This document shows positions 1 through 6,330 of a stretch of 26,608 bases of DNA, piece by piece; within the stretch, counting starts at the first letter, position 1; each line of letters begins with the position of its first letter. The stretch spans positions 1 through 26,608 of the IMG/VR virus record IMGVR_UViG_3300023216_002972. One strand, written 5' to 3'. The DNA comes from a virus. A model generated the notes under the pieces. That model saw nothing but the letters and a program-made list of their open reading frames with translations. It ran no database searches and had not been told where the DNA came from. Position numbers and translations under genes: made by a program.

Positions 1-294
1 CTATTTCACCGAGGGCCTTGATGAAAGCACGGTGAAGATCCTCGCTGGCAGATCATTCATGTTTCCGAAATACATGAAGTCCAGAGACAACCCGTAAAAC
101 TTGTGCAGCTTCTTGGCCATTTCCAGGCTGAGAGGCCGCTTGCCGTTTTCGACCGGACCATAGGATTGTTCGCTTAGCTCGGCGCCTTCTGCAAAGGCGC
201 GTTTGCTTTGTTCAAACGCCAATGTTCGGACCGCCGCTAAGCGCGCGCCGATAGCCTCGTTTGAATCGTTACCCTGATGCATATTCGGTTTCAT
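1..294 (-). CDS. Small XRE-family HTH protein, probable prophage repressor
   Basis: Predicted 97-aa DNA-binding protein, the only leftward gene at this end and divergent from the Cro-like gene. Residues about 16-72 form an XRE/Cro-C1 helix-turn-helix fold: a helix near IGARLAAVR, a recognition segment near LSEQSYGPVENGKRPLS, then helices AKKLHKFYGLSLDFMYFG. The short tail (73-97) leaves no room for an S24/LexA-like autopeptidase domain, so RecA-stimulated self-cleavage is not expected; release of lysogeny would need an antirepressor or another route (inference). The start ATG (complement 292-294) is preceded by AGGG about 10 nt upstream. The stop lies exactly at base 1, so the gene is complete. 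The operator repeats just upstream suggest it represses both itself and the rightward early operon. Confidence 0.8.
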   Translation of the reverse strand: MKPNMHQGNDSNEAIGARLAAVRTLAFEQSKRAFAEGAELSEQSYGPVENGKRPLSLEMAKKLHKFYGLSLDFMYFGNMNDLPARIFTVLSSRPSVK

Positions 295-303
295 GCAGGC
301 ACC

Positions 304-378
304 CTAAACGAACGGTTTAGATTGCGGTAAAACGAACCGTTTAGTTTTTTATCTAGACAAACTAAACGAAACTGATAA
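304..378. promoter_or_regulatory. Divergent operator region with three related sites
   Basis: Between the divergent repressor and Cro-like genes lie repeated half-sites. O1 at 304-320 is CTAAACGAACGGTTTAG, a 6+6 bp palindrome with a 5-bp centre. O2 at 328-344 is TAAAACGAACCGTTTAG and matches O1 at 14 of 17 positions. O3 at 362-378 starts with the identical left half CTAAACGAA but has a degraded right half. O1 and O2 are 24 bp apart and O2 and O3 are 34 bp apart. A further inverted pair, GTTTAGTTT (339-347) and AAACTAAAC (359-367), spans O2-O3. A lambda OR-like three-site switch is the natural reading. A possible -10 (GATAAT, 374-379) lies so close to the ATG at 390 that the rightward mRNA could be nearly leaderless; no convincing -35 was found. 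Confidence 0.75.
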
Positions 379-389
379 TAAATCTCGGC

Positions 390-662
390 ATGACACATGC
401 TGTAGAAAACTCGAAAGATGGTAAATTTGAATCCATCGATCACTTCTTGGACGTGGTCGGTCGCAGGGATTTCCAAGACGATACCGGGTTCAAATGCCAG
501 CAGGTTACCAACGCTAAGCGACGTAAGGTGTTCCCGTCTGATTGGTTTTGGGCGGTCAGAGCTTTTTGTCAGCGGCGCGGATTTGAGGTGCCAGAGCACC
601 TTTTTAAAGGGTACGTCGCTCCTGAAGCAGAAGTTGCTCCCTCTTCGGAGGATGCGGCATGA
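390..662 (+). CDS. Cro-like HTH regulator
   Basis: A 90-aa protein, first gene of the rightward early operon. Residues 16-48 (IDHFLDVVGRRDFQDDTGF and the following QQVTNAKRRKVFP) fit the short HTH of phage Cro/YdaS-type proteins: a helix ending in VGR..FQ, a turn, a recognition helix with QxVxNxxRR, then FPSDWFWAV. The C-terminus is acidic and disordered. There is no good Shine-Dalgarno in front of the ATG at 390, consistent with a short or leaderless transcript. It probably binds the same operators as the leftward repressor and sets the lytic state. The HTH assignment is from motif reading; the Cro role is inferred from its position. Confidence 0.7.
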   Translation: MTHAVENSKDGKFESIDHFLDVVGRRDFQDDTGFKCQQVTNAKRRKVFPSDWFWAVRAFCQRRGFEVPEHLFKGYVAPEAEVAPSSEDAA

Positions 663-1093
663 GACATGAACGGGGCGATGTGTTTCGGTCTGGGTCATAT
701 CCTCATGATGCCAGTGATCGTCCGGAAACTTCTTTCCAGGAGGAAGACAATTTTCCATACGCCAACAGTGGCGGGCCGGAAAATAATGTCCGGATCAATC
801 GTGTCAGCCTTCAGGACGTGGCCCGTGAGCGGTTTGCCGACTTGTTGCGTGTGGCTTTCCCCGCCCGCGACGATGCAGGCGTCGCGCGCCGATGTTCCGA
901 GGTGATGGGTGTCACAGAAAAGACCGTGCGCGGGTGGCTCAAAATGGAGCACAGCGCGCCTTTCGACATCGTCTTTGCCATCGGCTGCATGGTGGGCGTT
1001 TTCAAGGTCATGGAAGTGATGACGCGCGGCGAGTCCCGTCACACCGTTTTAGGCAAAATTGTACAGGGAGCGGCCCGTGTCTTTGGCAGATGA
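659..1093 (+). CDS. HTH protein, possible CII-like early regulator
   Basis: A 144-aa protein overlapping the preceding stop by ATGA, with GGAGGA six bases before the start. The first 45 residues are polar and probably disordered. Residues about 50-125 look helical, with an HTH-like core at 74-99 (GVARRCSEVMGVTEKTVRGWL): a short helix, a glycine turn, and a recognition helix with TEKTVRGWL. Its place as second gene after the Cro-like gene matches CII-type or other early regulators, but I cannot name a family. The product is probably a DNA-binding regulator of early transcription. Confidence 0.6.
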   Translation: MRHERGDVFRSGSYPHDASDRPETSFQEEDNFPYANSGGPENNVRINRVSLQDVARERFADLLRVAFPARDDAGVARRCSEVMGVTEKTVRGWLKMEHSAPFDIVFAIGCMVGVFKVMEVMTRGESRHTVLGKIVQGAARVFGR

Positions 1094-1415
1094 ATTCTTC
1101 ATGCTTTTGAAAAGCGACATGAGCTCGGCGGCGATTGATCAGCTGGTCACGCGCCCAGGCTTATGGATCCGCAACACTCTTGTGCATTTCGCGATGGGCT
1201 ATGTTGGCTGCCACGTTTGGCTGCAGTCGCGCAAGTCTCGCCGCGTTCTACTCTGTTTTGTGGCGGGCTACTGCGCTTTGCAAATCATTCAATTGTTTTC
1301 CCCCGGTCGGCTGTCCGTCCTGGTTCTGGACGGCTTCTTTGATGTCTTCGTCCTGAACGCAGGGTGGGCAGCCGCCTTTGTTGTAGCGATGAAAGGTGTT
1401 TCCGATGACGCGTGA
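1077..1415 (+). CDS. VanZ-like small membrane protein
   Basis: The GTG at 1077 is chosen over the TTG at 1059 because AGGGAG lies six bases upstream; this gives 112 aa. Three hydrophobic stretches at about 33-50, 57-75 and 80-106 indicate an inner-membrane protein. The pattern HFAMGY, then Q..QLF.PGR (residues about 69-78), then D..FDVF..NAGW (85-97), resembles the VanZ-like signature (H..GY, then E/Q..Q.F.PGR...D...N..G). VanZ-like proteins are implicated in glycopeptide tolerance or envelope lipid handling; the role in phages is not established. It overlaps the end of the upstream HTH gene by 17 nt. A holin or superinfection-exclusion role is possible but has no direct support. Confidence 0.6.
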   Translation: MSLADEFFMLLKSDMSSAAIDQLVTRPGLWIRNTLVHFAMGYVGCHVWLQSRKSRRVLLCFVAGYCALQIIQLFSPGRLSVLVLDGFFDVFVLNAGWAAAFVVAMKGVSDDA

Positions 1416-1542
1416 TCAAAAACCAATGTTTGAAGACGAATTTCCAGAATGGGCCGGTTGGCTCGTCGTGGCTATGTTCCTTGCGGCTTTGTTCTTTGGC
1501 CTGGGTGTTTGGTACGCCTGCGTGCTGGAGATCCGCACGTGA
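1405..1542 (+). CDS. 45-aa single-span membrane protein
   Basis: This small ORF starts MTRDQKPMFEDEFPEW, has a hydrophobic span at about residues 17-40 (AGWLVVAMFLAALFFGLGVW) and ends VLEIRT. An AAGGTG Shine-Dalgarno lies a few bases before the ATG, and it overlaps the VanZ-like gene by 11 nt, so the two are probably translationally coupled. The acidic N-terminus and single span fit a bitopic accessory membrane peptide. It may partner with the upstream protein. No family is recognised. Confidence 0.55.
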   Translation: MTRDQKPMFEDEFPEWAGWLVVAMFLAALFFGLGVWYACVLEIRT

Positions 1543-1556
1543 AGCTGGCGGCGACA
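1542..1556. repeat. 15-bp direct repeat, left copy
   Basis: AAGCTGGCGGCGACA begins on the last base of the 45-aa gene's stop codon. It recurs exactly at 1979-1993, where it forms the 5' arm of a hairpin. The two copies are 437 bp apart and bracket the leftward gene at 1603-1884. Confidence 0.8.
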
Positions 1557-1602
1557 AGACTCATGCGGCTTCCCGGCGCCCGCAATGTTCAGGTGACTGA
1601 GC

Positions 1603-1884
1603 CTAGTGACTTGGAGGTTGAGTCTTCTCTTTCTCAACGAATGCGGCGCATTCAAGGAGAGCCTGAGCTAGTGCGATTGCTCGGGGTGCACTCATCGCGA
1701 ACTGATGAACCTGGTTCCGCTCTAGAATCCGACCGGGTGTATTCTGATCCTTCTGATAGAGGCGGAAAATGACGGTATCTGACTGCATTTCAACGCCCAA
1801 TGAGGTGACAAAACTGTCTGCAAAGGCAGCAACAAGATCCCCGTCAAGGTCTGTGATCAGTTTTTGGTCATTTACTTTGAACAT
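1603..1884 (-). CDS. Reverse-strand 'moron' protein, possibly DUF3467-like
   Basis: A 93-aa protein on the opposite strand to the surrounding operon. I start at MFKVNDQ (complement 1882-1884) because AAGGAA sits 7-8 bases upstream; the longer in-frame start 11 codons earlier has no such site. The N-terminal half alternates strands (VAAFADSFVTSLGVEMQ, then VIFRLYQKD). The C-terminal half contains FAMSAPRAIALAQALLECA, similar in feel to the DUF3467 ending in which a strand is followed by '.SP..A..L...L'. That match is weak. Orientation, flanking direct repeats and a possible own promoter suggest an independently acquired gene expressed from the prophage. Function unknown. Confidence 0.6.
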   Translation of the reverse strand: MFKVNDQKLITDLDGDLVAAFADSFVTSLGVEMQSDTVIFRLYQKDQNTPGRILERNQVHQFAMSAPRAIALAQALLECAAFVEKEKTQPPSH

Positions 1885-1925
1885 ATTCAATTCCTTGTTT
1901 CCAAAATGGGCATGCAACTTTGTGG

Positions 1926-1952
1926 TGTATATTGCCCTCTGCGGGGTTGCAA
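1926..1952 (-). promoter_or_regulatory. Possible promoter of the reverse-strand gene
   Basis: Read on the minus strand, TTGCAA (1952-1947) and TATACA (1931-1926) are separated by 15 bp, about 40-70 bp upstream of the start codon at 1884. The spacer is shorter than ideal, so this is only a candidate. Confidence 0.25.
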
Positions 1953-1977
1953 ATTCTCATCCCACATCTCTGAGTTC

Positions 1978-2075
1978 AAAGCTGGCGGCGACATATCCTC
2001 TTCCGGTGTCGCCGGGACTACCAGCTTTGCTGCTGGCTCGATCTGTTTTCCTCCTCCCTCCAGATCGGGCCAGCA
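1978..2075 (+). ncRNA. Double-hairpin RNA with CCUCCUCCC loop (Cuckoo/CcsR-like candidate)
   Basis: Two adjacent hairpins occupy nearly every base. Hairpin 1: AAAGCTGG (1978-1985) pairs with CCAGCTTT (2021-2028) and CGGCGACA (1986-1993) pairs with TGTCGCCG (2007-2014), with a six-base bulge; its 13-nt loop contains CCTCTTCC. Hairpin 2: TGCTGGCTCGATCTG (2031-2045) pairs with CAGATCGGGCCAGCA (2061-2075), all 15 pairs allowing one G-U; its 15-nt loop contains CCTCCTCCC (2050-2058). Known Cuckoo-family RNAs of Rhodobacterales and Rhizobiales, such as CcsR of Rhodobacter sphaeroides, carry this anti-Shine-Dalgarno motif in hairpin loops. It may be a free sRNA or a 5' leader of the gene at 2092, which begins 16 bases after the second stem. 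No U-rich terminator follows. Confidence 0.6.
1979..1993. repeat. 15-bp direct repeat, right copy
   Basis: Second exact copy of AAGCTGGCGGCGACA. It is most of the 5' arm of hairpin 1, so the left copy at 1542-1556 could in principle also pair with the same 3' arm (2007-2027). Confidence 0.8.
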
Positions 2076-2091
2076 AAATCGCGGGGTGTGC

Positions 2092-2313
2092 ATGATGGAA
2101 GTGCAGCACGCCGGACATACAATTCTCGTAAACCGAAAAGCCGGGTTTGTGGTGGTTGGAAAGAAGTTCCACCAAGACCAGGTCGCGTGTGATCGTATCC
2201 CCTCGCGCATTGCGTTCTATGAGAGGCTGGTCGAGAAATCCAAGGGCGGGAAAGTCTATGAGCCCAAGGTCGCCGCTTTCAAAGAAGCGCAGCGCCTGGT
2301 GGGGAGGGCCTAG
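2092..2313 (+). CDS. Unknown 73-aa early phage protein
   Basis: Starts at one of two tandem ATGs (2092 or 2095). The Shine-Dalgarno is poor (GCGGGG), and the strong hairpin with the CCUCCUCCC loop ends 16 bases upstream, so translation may be controlled by that leader. The protein opens with a strand-rich part (HAGHTILVNRKAGFVVVGKKF) followed by a basic helical part (IAFYERLVEKSKGG, AAFKEAQRLVGRA). It heads the replication-gene cluster and is two bases from the next ORF. No family recognised. Confidence 0.6.
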   Translation: MMEVQHAGHTILVNRKAGFVVVGKKFHQDQVACDRIPSRIAFYERLVEKSKGGKVYEPKVAAFKEAQRLVGRA

Positions 2314-2315
2314 CC

Positions 2316-2531
2316 ATGACCGCGCCAACCCATACCGAACATTTTGCTGTTGAACATATGACCTTTGTTTTGAGGCCGGTTGCCGAGGGTGGCGCCACGT
2401 TTGCGGTTCTACCTACAGAGGCTGCTAAGTCCAGCGATCGCAAAAAGGTTCTGTTTTCGGGTGGGGTTTCCCCGACCATGCCGGGTCAGCTGCGCAAGCT
2501 GGCCGATCGGTTGGAAGAGGTTTTGCTATGA
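2316..2531 (+). CDS. Unknown 71-aa early phage protein
   Basis: Begins two bases after the previous stop and overlaps the next gene by ATGA, placing it firmly in the replication operon. The sequence has short strands (FAVEHMTFVLRPVAEGGATFAVLP, KKVLFSGGV) and a C-terminal helix (PGQLRKLADRLEEVLL), a small alpha/beta layout. No catalytic motif or signal peptide. Function unknown. Confidence 0.6.
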   Translation: MTAPTHTEHFAVEHMTFVLRPVAEGGATFAVLPTEAAKSSDRKKVLFSGGVSPTMPGQLRKLADRLEEVLL

Positions 2532-2854
2532 CCTGCATCTCTCGCCCGGCTTTTGGACTGGCTGCCAATGCAGTGGCTCTGAAGGCCATCCATGGTGAGG
2601 TGCGCCAGCGGGACTACATCAATCTTGCAGAGATGCTTTTGACCCATGCGGGCGCTGATGAGGGCGCGCGACAGGCAACTCTCACCTTCCTCCAGAACAG
2701 CCGCCATGACATGCCCGCCGCGGGCAAGGCGCTGCAGGACTTCGTACTGGAATGGTCCAGTGACATAGATCCCCGCCGCCCAAGTGAGGTGCTGGCGGAA
2801 ATCGAGATCGAAGCCAAAACGGCGCCCTGGCGCGAAAGGGCGGATCTGCAATGA
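2528..2854 (+). CDS. Unknown 108-aa helical early phage protein
   Basis: Overlaps both neighbours by ATGA. It is predominantly helical and acidic (INLAEMLLTHAGADEGARQATLTFLQ, AGKALQDFVLEW, PSEVLAEIEIEAKTA). Translational coupling directly to the primase suggests a replication accessory or loader role, but this is inference from position only; no family is recognised. Confidence 0.6.
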   Translation: MTCISRPAFGLAANAVALKAIHGEVRQRDYINLAEMLLTHAGADEGARQATLTFLQNSRHDMPAAGKALQDFVLEWSSDIDPRRPSEVLAEIEIEAKTAPWRERADLQ

Positions 2855-4038
2855 GTTTCGCGGAAGATCCCCGGCTGCAAGATGCCAAAGATAAGTCGGT
2901 CGAAGAAGTGCTGGCGCTGCTGCAGATCTATGGCCTGCGACGTTCGCCCAATCAGCGAGAGATGTGCGGTGCTTGCCCCAGTTGCGGCGATGCGGGGCAC
3001 AACCCGAAAAAGGGCCCATCCGACCGCTTCAACATCAACCTTACAACCGGTGCGCACTTCTGTCGCCGGTGCGATTTGCGCGGTGGCGACGTGATCGCCC
3101 TGGTGCAGAACGTGCAGGGCGGCAGCTTTGTGGAAGCCTTGACCTTCCTGTGTGGAGAGAAGCTGGATGCGGAAACGCCAGAGCAGAAGGCCGCGCGGGA
3201 GAAGCGCCAATCTGAGGCCCGCGCCAAAGCTGAAGAGAAGCAAAAAAGACAGGCTTCCTATGAAGCGAAAAGGCGGCAACAGGCCATTAAGGATGGTCGC
3301 GCGATTTGGTTTAGGGCTCGCAAAGCCAACCATGTGGCGACACTTCGAGGATACCTGACCGCGCGCGGTTTGGGTGCCCTATACGGCAAGGGTTTTCCTC
3401 CTGTAGTCAGATACTTGCCAGATCATCCTTATGTTAAGTCGATCGGCGGCGTATTGCGGACGCTTCACCGTGGCCCCTGTATGATTGCCGGCATTCACAA
3501 TGCAGATGGTGTTGGCACCGCGGTACACCAGACTTGGATTGATCCGACACAACCCGGCAAGAAAGCCCGAATACTTCATGACTGCACCGCGATGCCGGCC
3601 AAAATGGTGCGCGGCTCCAAAAAGGGCGGTGCCATTCGCTTGGTCACGCCTGCGGGTGCCACCACGCTAGTGATGGGAGAGGGGATCGAAACGACCCTTT
3701 CCGCCTATTGCGCGGATGCGGTGCCCGGCGCGGCCTATTGGGCTGGGGTGGATCTCGGCAACATGGCGGGAAAGATGGCGCGCATCGAGGGCAAACGCTG
3801 GTCAGGTGTTCCGGACATCGCAGACATAGACGCCTTCGTTCCGCCCGCTTGGTGCCGTCATCTGATCTACATCATGGATGGGGATAGCAACCCAAAAGCG
3901 ACCCGCGCCAAGCTGGAAGCTGGTCTGGCGCGCGCGGCCGCGCTGCGTCCTGGGCTGATTGGCACAATTGTGCCGGCCGGTGATGGCGTTGACTTAAACG
4001 ACGTTTTGATGGGCGCGGGGGGCAAGGCGCATGGATGA
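2851..4038 (+). CDS. CHC2 zinc-finger / Toprim DNA primase
   Basis: A 395-aa phage primase that would make RNA primers for phage replication. The N-terminus has a zinc ribbon with C42-x2-C45 and C71-x2-C74, followed by RGGDVIALVQ, typical of CHC2/gp4-type primase fingers. A charged, probably coiled segment (about 105-150) is a linker. The C-terminal half is Toprim-like: the strand LVMGEGIETTL carries the acidic residue pair E277/E280, and HLIYIMDGDSN carries D343/D345, then a closing GDGVDLNDVLMG. Start at 2851 by ATGA overlap with the previous gene. It overlaps the helicase by 8 nt, so the two are expressed together. Confidence 0.88.
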   Translation: MSFAEDPRLQDAKDKSVEEVLALLQIYGLRRSPNQREMCGACPSCGDAGHNPKKGPSDRFNINLTTGAHFCRRCDLRGGDVIALVQNVQGGSFVEALTFLCGEKLDAETPEQKAAREKRQSEARAKAEEKQKRQASYEAKRRQQAIKDGRAIWFRARKANHVATLRGYLTARGLGALYGKGFPPVVRYLPDHPYVKSIGGVLRTLHRGPCMIAGIHNADGVGTAVHQTWIDPTQPGKKARILHDCTAMPAKMVRGSKKGGAIRLVTPAGATTLVMGEGIETTLSAYCADAVPGAAYWAGVDLGNMAGKMARIEGKRWSGVPDIADIDAFVPPAWCRHLIYIMDGDSNPKATRAKLEAGLARAAALRPGLIGTIVPAGDGVDLNDVLMGAGGKAHG

Positions 4039-5860
4039 TTTCAGCGCAGAGGTACGGGCGCAGTTTGCCAAAGGTGAACAGGTTGCCGGCGGCGAAACTG
4101 CGCCAGACCCACAAGGCAACACGACCGCGCCACCCCGCACCCCGCAAGACCCGGCGTTGGCGGAGCAGGGCGCCCGTTTCCCGCTCAACGACACCGGCAA
4201 TGGGCAGAGGTTCGCGCTCTATTGCGGCGAAGAGGCCATGTATGTGCCGCGCGTGGGTTGGCACATCTGGGATGAAAAGCGCTGGAAGCTGGATCCGGAT
4301 GGCATCGCCGTTCGCCGCCTGGCGCAGTCGATTCAGGATCATGTAATCGCCGAGATCCCTTACACGATGCTAGAGGATTGGCAGGTTACCCAGATCGATG
4401 AGGAACCAGGGCACCGCCGCAAAAAAGCAGAGCTGGAGGCGATCGAGAAAGACGCCCGCACCGCGGAGCAGGAAATCGAGCTCGAGGACGTGCAGCAAAA
4501 GCTGGCGTGGATCCGTAAGCTGAAAGATCGGCGTGCCTCGCTCAAGTCTGACCATCGCAGCTTCGCCAAAACCACTGGCAACAAAGGCCGCATCGATGCG
4601 CTGCTGACAGAGGCCGTGACCTCGCTCAATCAGGATATTGAAGATCTCGATGCGGATCCGCTGACTGTGAACACGGAATCGGGATTGCTGCGGTTTTCCA
4701 AAGAACGCGACGAATTAGATGCGTCGTTTCCCGGCGGTGGTTCAACCAAGTACATTGCGAAAGCAACGTTACTGCCTCACGAGCGGCATGTGTCGATCGA
4801 GGGGCGCAACCGCCCGCAATTCATCACCAAGATGATGCCGGTAAAATACGATCCGGCGGCCACTTGCCCGCAATTTGACGCCTTTTTGGCCCGGGTGCAG
4901 CCGGATCCGGAGATGCGCGCCTTCCTTAAGCGGTGGTTTGGCCTCTCGCTGACCGCGTTGCCGGTGCAGAAGTTCCTCTATTGCTACGGCATGGGGGCCA
5001 ACGGCAAATCGCTTCTGGCCAACCTCATGCGCCGCATGCTTGGCGACTACGCCACTATGGTGAAGATCGAGAGCCTAACCGGCAAAAATCGCAAGTCAGG
5101 CTCTGACGCCACGCCTGACCTGATGAAGCTGATCGGCGCGCGTGCCGCGATCACCAATGAACCGGAAGAGGGCGAACGCCTCCAGGAACAGAAGGTCAAG
5201 GAAATGACCGGTGGCGACAGCATGTTAGTGCGCAACCTGCATTCTGACTTTGTCGAGTTCACGCCCTATTTCAAGCTGACCTTCACCGGCAACCACAAGC
5301 TGGAGATCCGCGGCACCGATGATGGCATCTGGCGCCGGCCGTTGCTCTGTCCATTTGACGAGCAGATCCCAGAGGCCGAACGCAATGAGAAACTTGGGGA
5401 CATCCTCTTTGACCAAGAGGCGCCCGGCATTCTCAATTGGATGATCGCCGGTCTGCTTGAGTACCTCGAGGCCGGATTGCAAGAGCCTGCGCAGGTCACA
5501 GATGCCACCGAGGAATACCGCAAGGACAGCGATCCTATTGGGGACTTTCTCGGCACGGCCTGCATCATGGATGGCGGGGATGACTTCACGACAGCCCGTG
5601 ATGTGATCGACGCCTGCTACCTGTATCAGCTCGAAAACAACGCCAACTCCTGGCAGATGGGCACGCTGGCCCGCAAGCTCAAAGAGCGCGCGGACAAGTA
5701 CCGCCATCCAAACAGCGGATATGCCTATCGGCGACATAAGCGCAATGTTTGGGGCTATTCCGGCCTGCGATTGGCCGATGATTGGCGCGCCAAGATTAAT
5801 GAGTGCACACGCGACACCAACGGCAAGCCGATCCCTCGGCGAGATGTAGACGATCGATGA
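4031..5860 (+). CDS. D5/P4-type SF3 helicase (phage replication ATPase)
   Basis: A 609-aa protein of the phage/plasmid primase P4-family C-terminal type. An N-terminal region of unclear role is followed by a charged coiled-coil-like segment (about 125-175), a D5_N-like region, and an SF3 ATPase core: Walker A GMGANGKS at 320-327, Walker B-like RAAITNE at 371-377, sensor/motif C FKLTFTGNHKLEIRG at 414-428 with N421, and basic residues DDGIWRRP at 430-437. The C-terminal part (about 500-600) resembles a winged-helix DNA-binding domain. Such helicases recognise origin iterons in related elements; the repeats immediately downstream are the obvious candidate target. It works with the overlapping upstream primase. 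Confidence 0.9.
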   Translation: MDDFSAEVRAQFAKGEQVAGGETAPDPQGNTTAPPRTPQDPALAEQGARFPLNDTGNGQRFALYCGEEAMYVPRVGWHIWDEKRWKLDPDGIAVRRLAQSIQDHVIAEIPYTMLEDWQVTQIDEEPGHRRKKAELEAIEKDARTAEQEIELEDVQQKLAWIRKLKDRRASLKSDHRSFAKTTGNKGRIDALLTEAVTSLNQDIEDLDADPLTVNTESGLLRFSKERDELDASFPGGGSTKYIAKATLLPHERHVSIEGRNRPQFITKMMPVKYDPAATCPQFDAFLARVQPDPEMRAFLKRWFGLSLTALPVQKFLYCYGMGANGKSLLANLMRRMLGDYATMVKIESLTGKNRKSGSDATPDLMKLIGARAAITNEPEEGERLQEQKVKEMTGGDSMLVRNLHSDFVEFTPYFKLTFTGNHKLEIRGTDDGIWRRPLLCPFDEQIPEAERNEKLGDILFDQEAPGILNWMIAGLLEYLEAGLQEPAQVTDATEEYRKDSDPIGDFLGTACIMDGGDDFTTARDVIDACYLYQLENNANSWQMGTLARKLKERADKYRHPNSGYAYRRHKRNVWGYSGLRLADDWRAKINECTRDTNGKPIPRRDVDDR

Positions 5861-6330
5861 CGCGCCGGGCGGCATATCCCAGCGCGATCGCCGCCCGCAC
5901 CCCGCACCCCTCACACTTCCTTCGGAAAATGAATGGGCCCATTGGGCCGAACACGCCCTGCGTGGGCCGAAAGGCTGCAATGCGGGGTCGGGGGGATGTT
6001 GCGCAAAAACAAAGGGTTGCGCGCCTAGATGGGCCGGTAGGGCCAATAGGGCCGAAAGTTTCGGGGTACACGCGCGCGACCCAAAATGCGGGGTTGGGGG
6101 TAAAATCACTCTTCCATGTGGTTGCCGCCATCTTTGGCCCTATCGGCCCTATCGGCCCTGATCCGCCAATTTCATCCATGTTTTCAGGTATTTGCAGGGC
6201 TTGGCTTAACTGTCACGTTTGGCCCTACCTCTGTGCCGTTTGGCCCTATCGACCCTGCATATTCCTTTCGAAATCAACATCTTGGTTTCAATTCTTCCAG
6301 ATCAACAAAATATAGAAACGAGGGTTTAAA
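5861..6330. other. 470-bp noncoding region, candidate replication origin
   Basis: No convincing gene lies here. Its content is two oppositely oriented iteron arrays (see the separate repeat entry) followed by a clearly AT-richer stretch (about 6256-6330) just before the next gene, which could serve as a duplex-unwinding element or promoter. Placement directly after the primase and SF3 helicase is typical of phage or plasmid origins. ORFs on both strands read through it only because the repeat unit is 9 bp and free of stops. Confidence 0.55.
5934..6256. repeat. Iteron array with GGGCC core, two opposed clusters
   Basis: The left cluster reads forward: TGGGCCCATTGGGCCGAA at 5934-5951, TGGGCCGAAA at 5963-5972, and three head-to-tail 9-mers GGGCCGGTA, GGGCCAATA, GGGCCGAAA at 6031-6057. 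The right cluster is the reverse orientation: TTTGGCCCT, ATCGGCCCT, ATCGGCCCT at 6133-6159, a single TTTGGCCCT at 6218-6226, and TTTGGCCCT plus ATCGACCCT at 6239-6256. All can be written as GGGCC(A/G)A(A/T)A-like units. The exact 9-bp period would place a binding protein on nearly the same DNA face each time. Confidence 0.85.

Noticed and set aside
1449-1772. 107-aa forward ORF overlapping the reverse-strand gene
   Set aside because: Its sequence looks like a frame shadow, with no ribosome site. The reverse reading has a good Shine-Dalgarno and protein-like composition.
1957-2328. 123-aa reverse ORF across the hairpins with a purine-rich loop (GAGGGAGGAGG) on that strand
   Set aside because: It is antisense to the 73-aa gene and its start has no ribosome site; the purine loop is simply the complement of the CCUCCUCCC motif and is not placed before a start codon.
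2614-3333. 239-aa reverse ORF
   Set aside because: Antisense to the primase gene with clear zinc-finger motifs; composition typical of a GC-rich shadow frame.
5225-6109. 294-aa reverse ORF
   Set aside because: Lies antisense to the conserved SF3 helicase and the iteron region; no start signal or domain.
5796-6315. ORFs on both strands with Gly-Pro-Ile repeats resembling a collagen-like protein, one starting in an ATGA overlap with the helicase stop (5857)
   Set aside because: Both strands give the same kind of repeat because the 9-bp iteron has no stop in these frames. The last two iterons (6218-6256) fall in a different frame, and the flanking residues look random. DNA-level iterons explain it better.
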